NCBI RefSeq assembly: GCF_019898765.1
Contig: NZ_JAIOKB010000007.1
Location: 1-64,000 of the forward strand
Reading direction: 5' to 3'
Source: Sphingomonas yunnanensis
GTDB lineage: Bacteria > Pseudomonadota > Alphaproteobacteria > Sphingomonadales > Sphingomonadaceae
DNA length: 64,000 nt
Shown piece by piece: positions 62,445-64,000 of the stretch. The notes below the pieces were generated by a model. That model did no database searches. It saw nothing but the letters and a program-made list of their open reading frames with translations, and was not told the DNA's origin. The position numbers and the translations under genes are program-made. Within the stretch, counting starts at the first letter, position 1. Every line of letters begins with the position of its first letter.

Positions 62445-64000
62445 ATGGAAGACGGCGTTCGACTCTCGCGCTTTGTTAACGTTCACCGGCGCTCGTTGCG
62501 GGCGGGCGCTTCGCTCGCGGCGCTGCTCGGACTCGGGCTGAGCGGCTCCGCCTGGGCACAGGCCGAGGTCCAGCCGATCGCCCCCGACGCCAGCCAGGCG
62601 GCCGCTCCCGGCCAGGACCAGGGCGAGCCCGGTGCAAGCGACGCGGGCGACGTGGTCGTGACCGGCCGCCGCGCCGCACTCCAGGCCGCCGACGATCGAA
62701 AGCGCCGCAGCGAGACCATCATCGACTCGGTCGTCGCCGACGACGCCGGCAAGCTGCCCGACAACTCGATCACCGAGGTGCTCCAGCGCGTCTCGGGCGT
62801 CTCGATCGTCCGCTTCGCCGCGCTCGGCGATCCGGACCATTATTCCGTGCAGGGCTCGGGCGTTCAGGTGCGCGGCCTGACCGGCGTCGCCTCGCGCCTT
62901 AACGGCCGCGAGATCTTCAGTGCCAACAACGGCCGCGCCATCCTGTGGAGCGACGTCACCCCCGAGCTGATGGCCGCGGTCGACGTCTACAAGGCCTCTA
63001 CCGCCGACCTGATCGAGGGCGGCACCGGCGGCCAGATCGACCTGCGCACCAAGCTGCCGTTCGACTTCGACGGCGGCTTCCACGTCGCCGGCACCGGCGA
63101 GCTGGCACTGGGCGACATGGCAAACAAGGCCGATCCGACCGGCTCGTTCCTCGTCACCAAGAGCTTCGACACCGGCATCGGCCGCATCGGCGTGCTCGCC
63201 GACCTCGCCTTCAGCCAGTTCAGCTCACTGTCGCAGTTCCTGCGCACCAGCCCCTATTTCCTGACCAAGCTGAGCGACGGCACCGAGAAGTACGTGCCGA
63301 GCGGCTTCGCCTACGGTGACGAGGCGTTCCAGTATCGCCGCTACGGCATCTACGGCGCGGTGCAATGGGCGCCGAGCGACTCGCTGACCTTCACCGGCAC
63401 CTTCTTCCAGTCGCGCTACAAGAGCCAGTCGAGCGACTATGGCACCCAGCTCGACTCACAGACGCTGACGGTCAATCCCGCCACCAGCACCTTCGACAGC
63501 GATGGCCTGCTGCTGTCGAGCGACGCGCTGTACAACCGCAACACAGACACTTTCGCGCCCACCAACGCGGCGATCACCAGCAGCGGCAACAAGGGCTTCG
63601 TCCAGAGCAACACGGTGACGCGCGACTATTCGCTGTCGTTCGCCTGGGCGCCGGACGGCGGTCCGCTCTCGATCAAGGGCGCGATCCAGCGGGTCGACTC
63701 GCACCAGATCTATGACCGCATCGACATCTTCCGCGACACCGGTTTCGGCAACAGCTACGGGATCGACCTCACCGGCGACCTGCCGCTGATCAGCGTCGGC
63801 GCCGACACGCGCGCCGCCTTCGCCGACCCGTCGACCTATTTCTGGTCGGCGTCGATGCCGCACAATGAGAACAACAAGGGCCGGCTCGACAGCGCCCAGG
63901 TCGACGCCGAGTACACGTTCGACGACGGCTTCTTCCGCTCGGTAAAGCTGGGCGCCCGCGCCGCCGAGCGCAAAGAGCGCGACTTCGCCAACGGCTACAA
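62445..64000 (+). CDS. TonB-dependent receptor, carbohydrate-uptake type (partial)
   Basis: At least 518 residues, running off the right edge. Signal peptide (LRAGASLAALLGLGLSGSAWAQ), an N-terminal linker, DVVVTGRRAALQAADDRKRR, and a plug domain with IIDSVVADDAGKLPDNSITE, LQRVSGVSI, VRGLTGVASRLNGREIFSAN and IEGGTGGQIDLRTKLPFDF, then barrel strands. The IIDSVVADDAGKLPDNS-type plug is characteristic of sphingomonad/xanthomonad/Caulobacter receptors for oligosaccharides. ATG 62445 is preferred over 62442 for spacing from AGGGGG. Substrate unknown; sites upstream hint at pentose-type LacI control. Confidence 0.92.
   Translation, partial: MEDGVRLSRFVNVHRRSLRAGASLAALLGLGLSGSAWAQAEVQPIAPDASQAAAPGQDQGEPGASDAGDVVVTGRRAALQAADDRKRRSETIIDSVVADDAGKLPDNSITEVLQRVSGVSIVRFAALGDPDHYSVQGSGVQVRGLTGVASRLNGREIFSANNGRAILWSDVTPELMAAVDVYKASTADLIEGGTGGQIDLRTKLPFDFDGGFHVAGTGELALGDMANKADPTGSFLVTKSFDTGIGRIGVLADLAFSQFSSLSQFLRTSPYFLTKLSDGTEKYVPSGFAYGDEAFQYRRYGIYGAVQWAPSDSLTFTGTFFQSRYKSQSSDYGTQLDSQTLTVNPATSTFDSDGLLLSSDALYNRNTDTFAPTNAAITSSGNKGFVQSNTVTRDYSLSFAWAPDGGPLSIKGAIQRVDSHQIYDRIDIFRDTGFGNSYGIDLTGDLPLISVGADTRAAFADPSTYFWSASMPHNENNKGRLDSAQVDAEYTFDDGFFRSVKLGARAAERKERDFANGY

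Overview
The window reads as chromosomal DNA of a high-GC alphaproteobacterium, most likely Sphingomonadaceae (Sphingomonas or a close relative). Supporting signs are a PopZ-type pole organiser, a one-cysteine DksA, a Weimberg-type xylose cluster resembling Caulobacter, an LpiA/MprF-AcvB lysyl-phosphatidylglycerol module, a candidate EcfG-type stress promoter, DUF4170, and large TonB-dependent receptors. Coding density is high. Genes run on both strands in short operons with many 1-8 base stop/start overlaps (ATGA, GTGA). Most calls rest on motif and family recognition from the sequence alone; no database search was run.

Layout. 0-6 kb: a LacI-type regulator convergent with a xylose-oxidation operon (xylX-xylB-xylC-sugar transporter) behind an AGCGCT-centred operator. 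6-13 kb: a GGDEF-EAL c-di-GMP enzyme, a Tat-exported DUF885 protein, and a three-domain GH18/deacetylase/glycosyltransferase. 13-21 kb: an aminoacyl-phospholipid module (small membrane protein, AcvB/VirJ hydrolase, DUF2147, MprF, small zinc-ribbon protein), divergent from a DUF1003-PDZ-response regulator-histidine kinase operon. 21-24 kb: popZ, a TolC-type exporter, a divergent Pcm-like methyltransferase and tRNA-Cys. 24-29 kb: a complete vitamin B12 uptake operon (btuB-btuF-btuC-btuD) behind a cobalamin riboswitch, then a MutT enzyme. 29-30 kb: two Flp pilins. 30-38.5 kb: housekeeping genes accA, xerD, aroK, aroB, ftsB and eno, with an uncharacterised 591-residue secreted protein and an alpha/beta hydrolase. 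38.5-40.6 kb: a run of small envelope/stress proteins behind a candidate EcfG promoter, then DUF4170. 41-48 kb: tRNA-Leu, PilZ, dksA, host-attachment protein, serS, surE, an NlpD-like lipoprotein, tyrS, a second PilZ and a YdcZ-type transporter. 48.5-51.3 kb: an autotransporter whose passenger is partly of atypical composition. 51.5-58 kb: recG, sdhE and mfd. 58-62 kb: two small proteins coupled to an EAL phosphodiesterase, moaA-nadK and tRNA-Asn. 62.4 kb to the end: a TonB-dependent receptor cut by the window edge, preceded by sites resembling the xylX operator.

How parts fit together. XylB and XylC would oxidise xylose to xylonate and XylX would act on the dehydrated acid; xylD and xylA are not in the window. 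The B12 operon is self-contained and riboswitch-controlled. MprF and AcvB would make and break down aminoacyl-phosphatidylglycerol. Intergenic spaces carry at least three families of inverted-repeat (REP-like) elements. No insertion sequence, prophage, integron, CRISPR array or defence system was seen. The most interesting leads are the shared LacI-type operator core, the DUF1003-PDZ two-component operon facing the lipid module, the three-domain polysaccharide enzyme, the Pcm-like protein with altered motifs, and the mosaic autotransporter.
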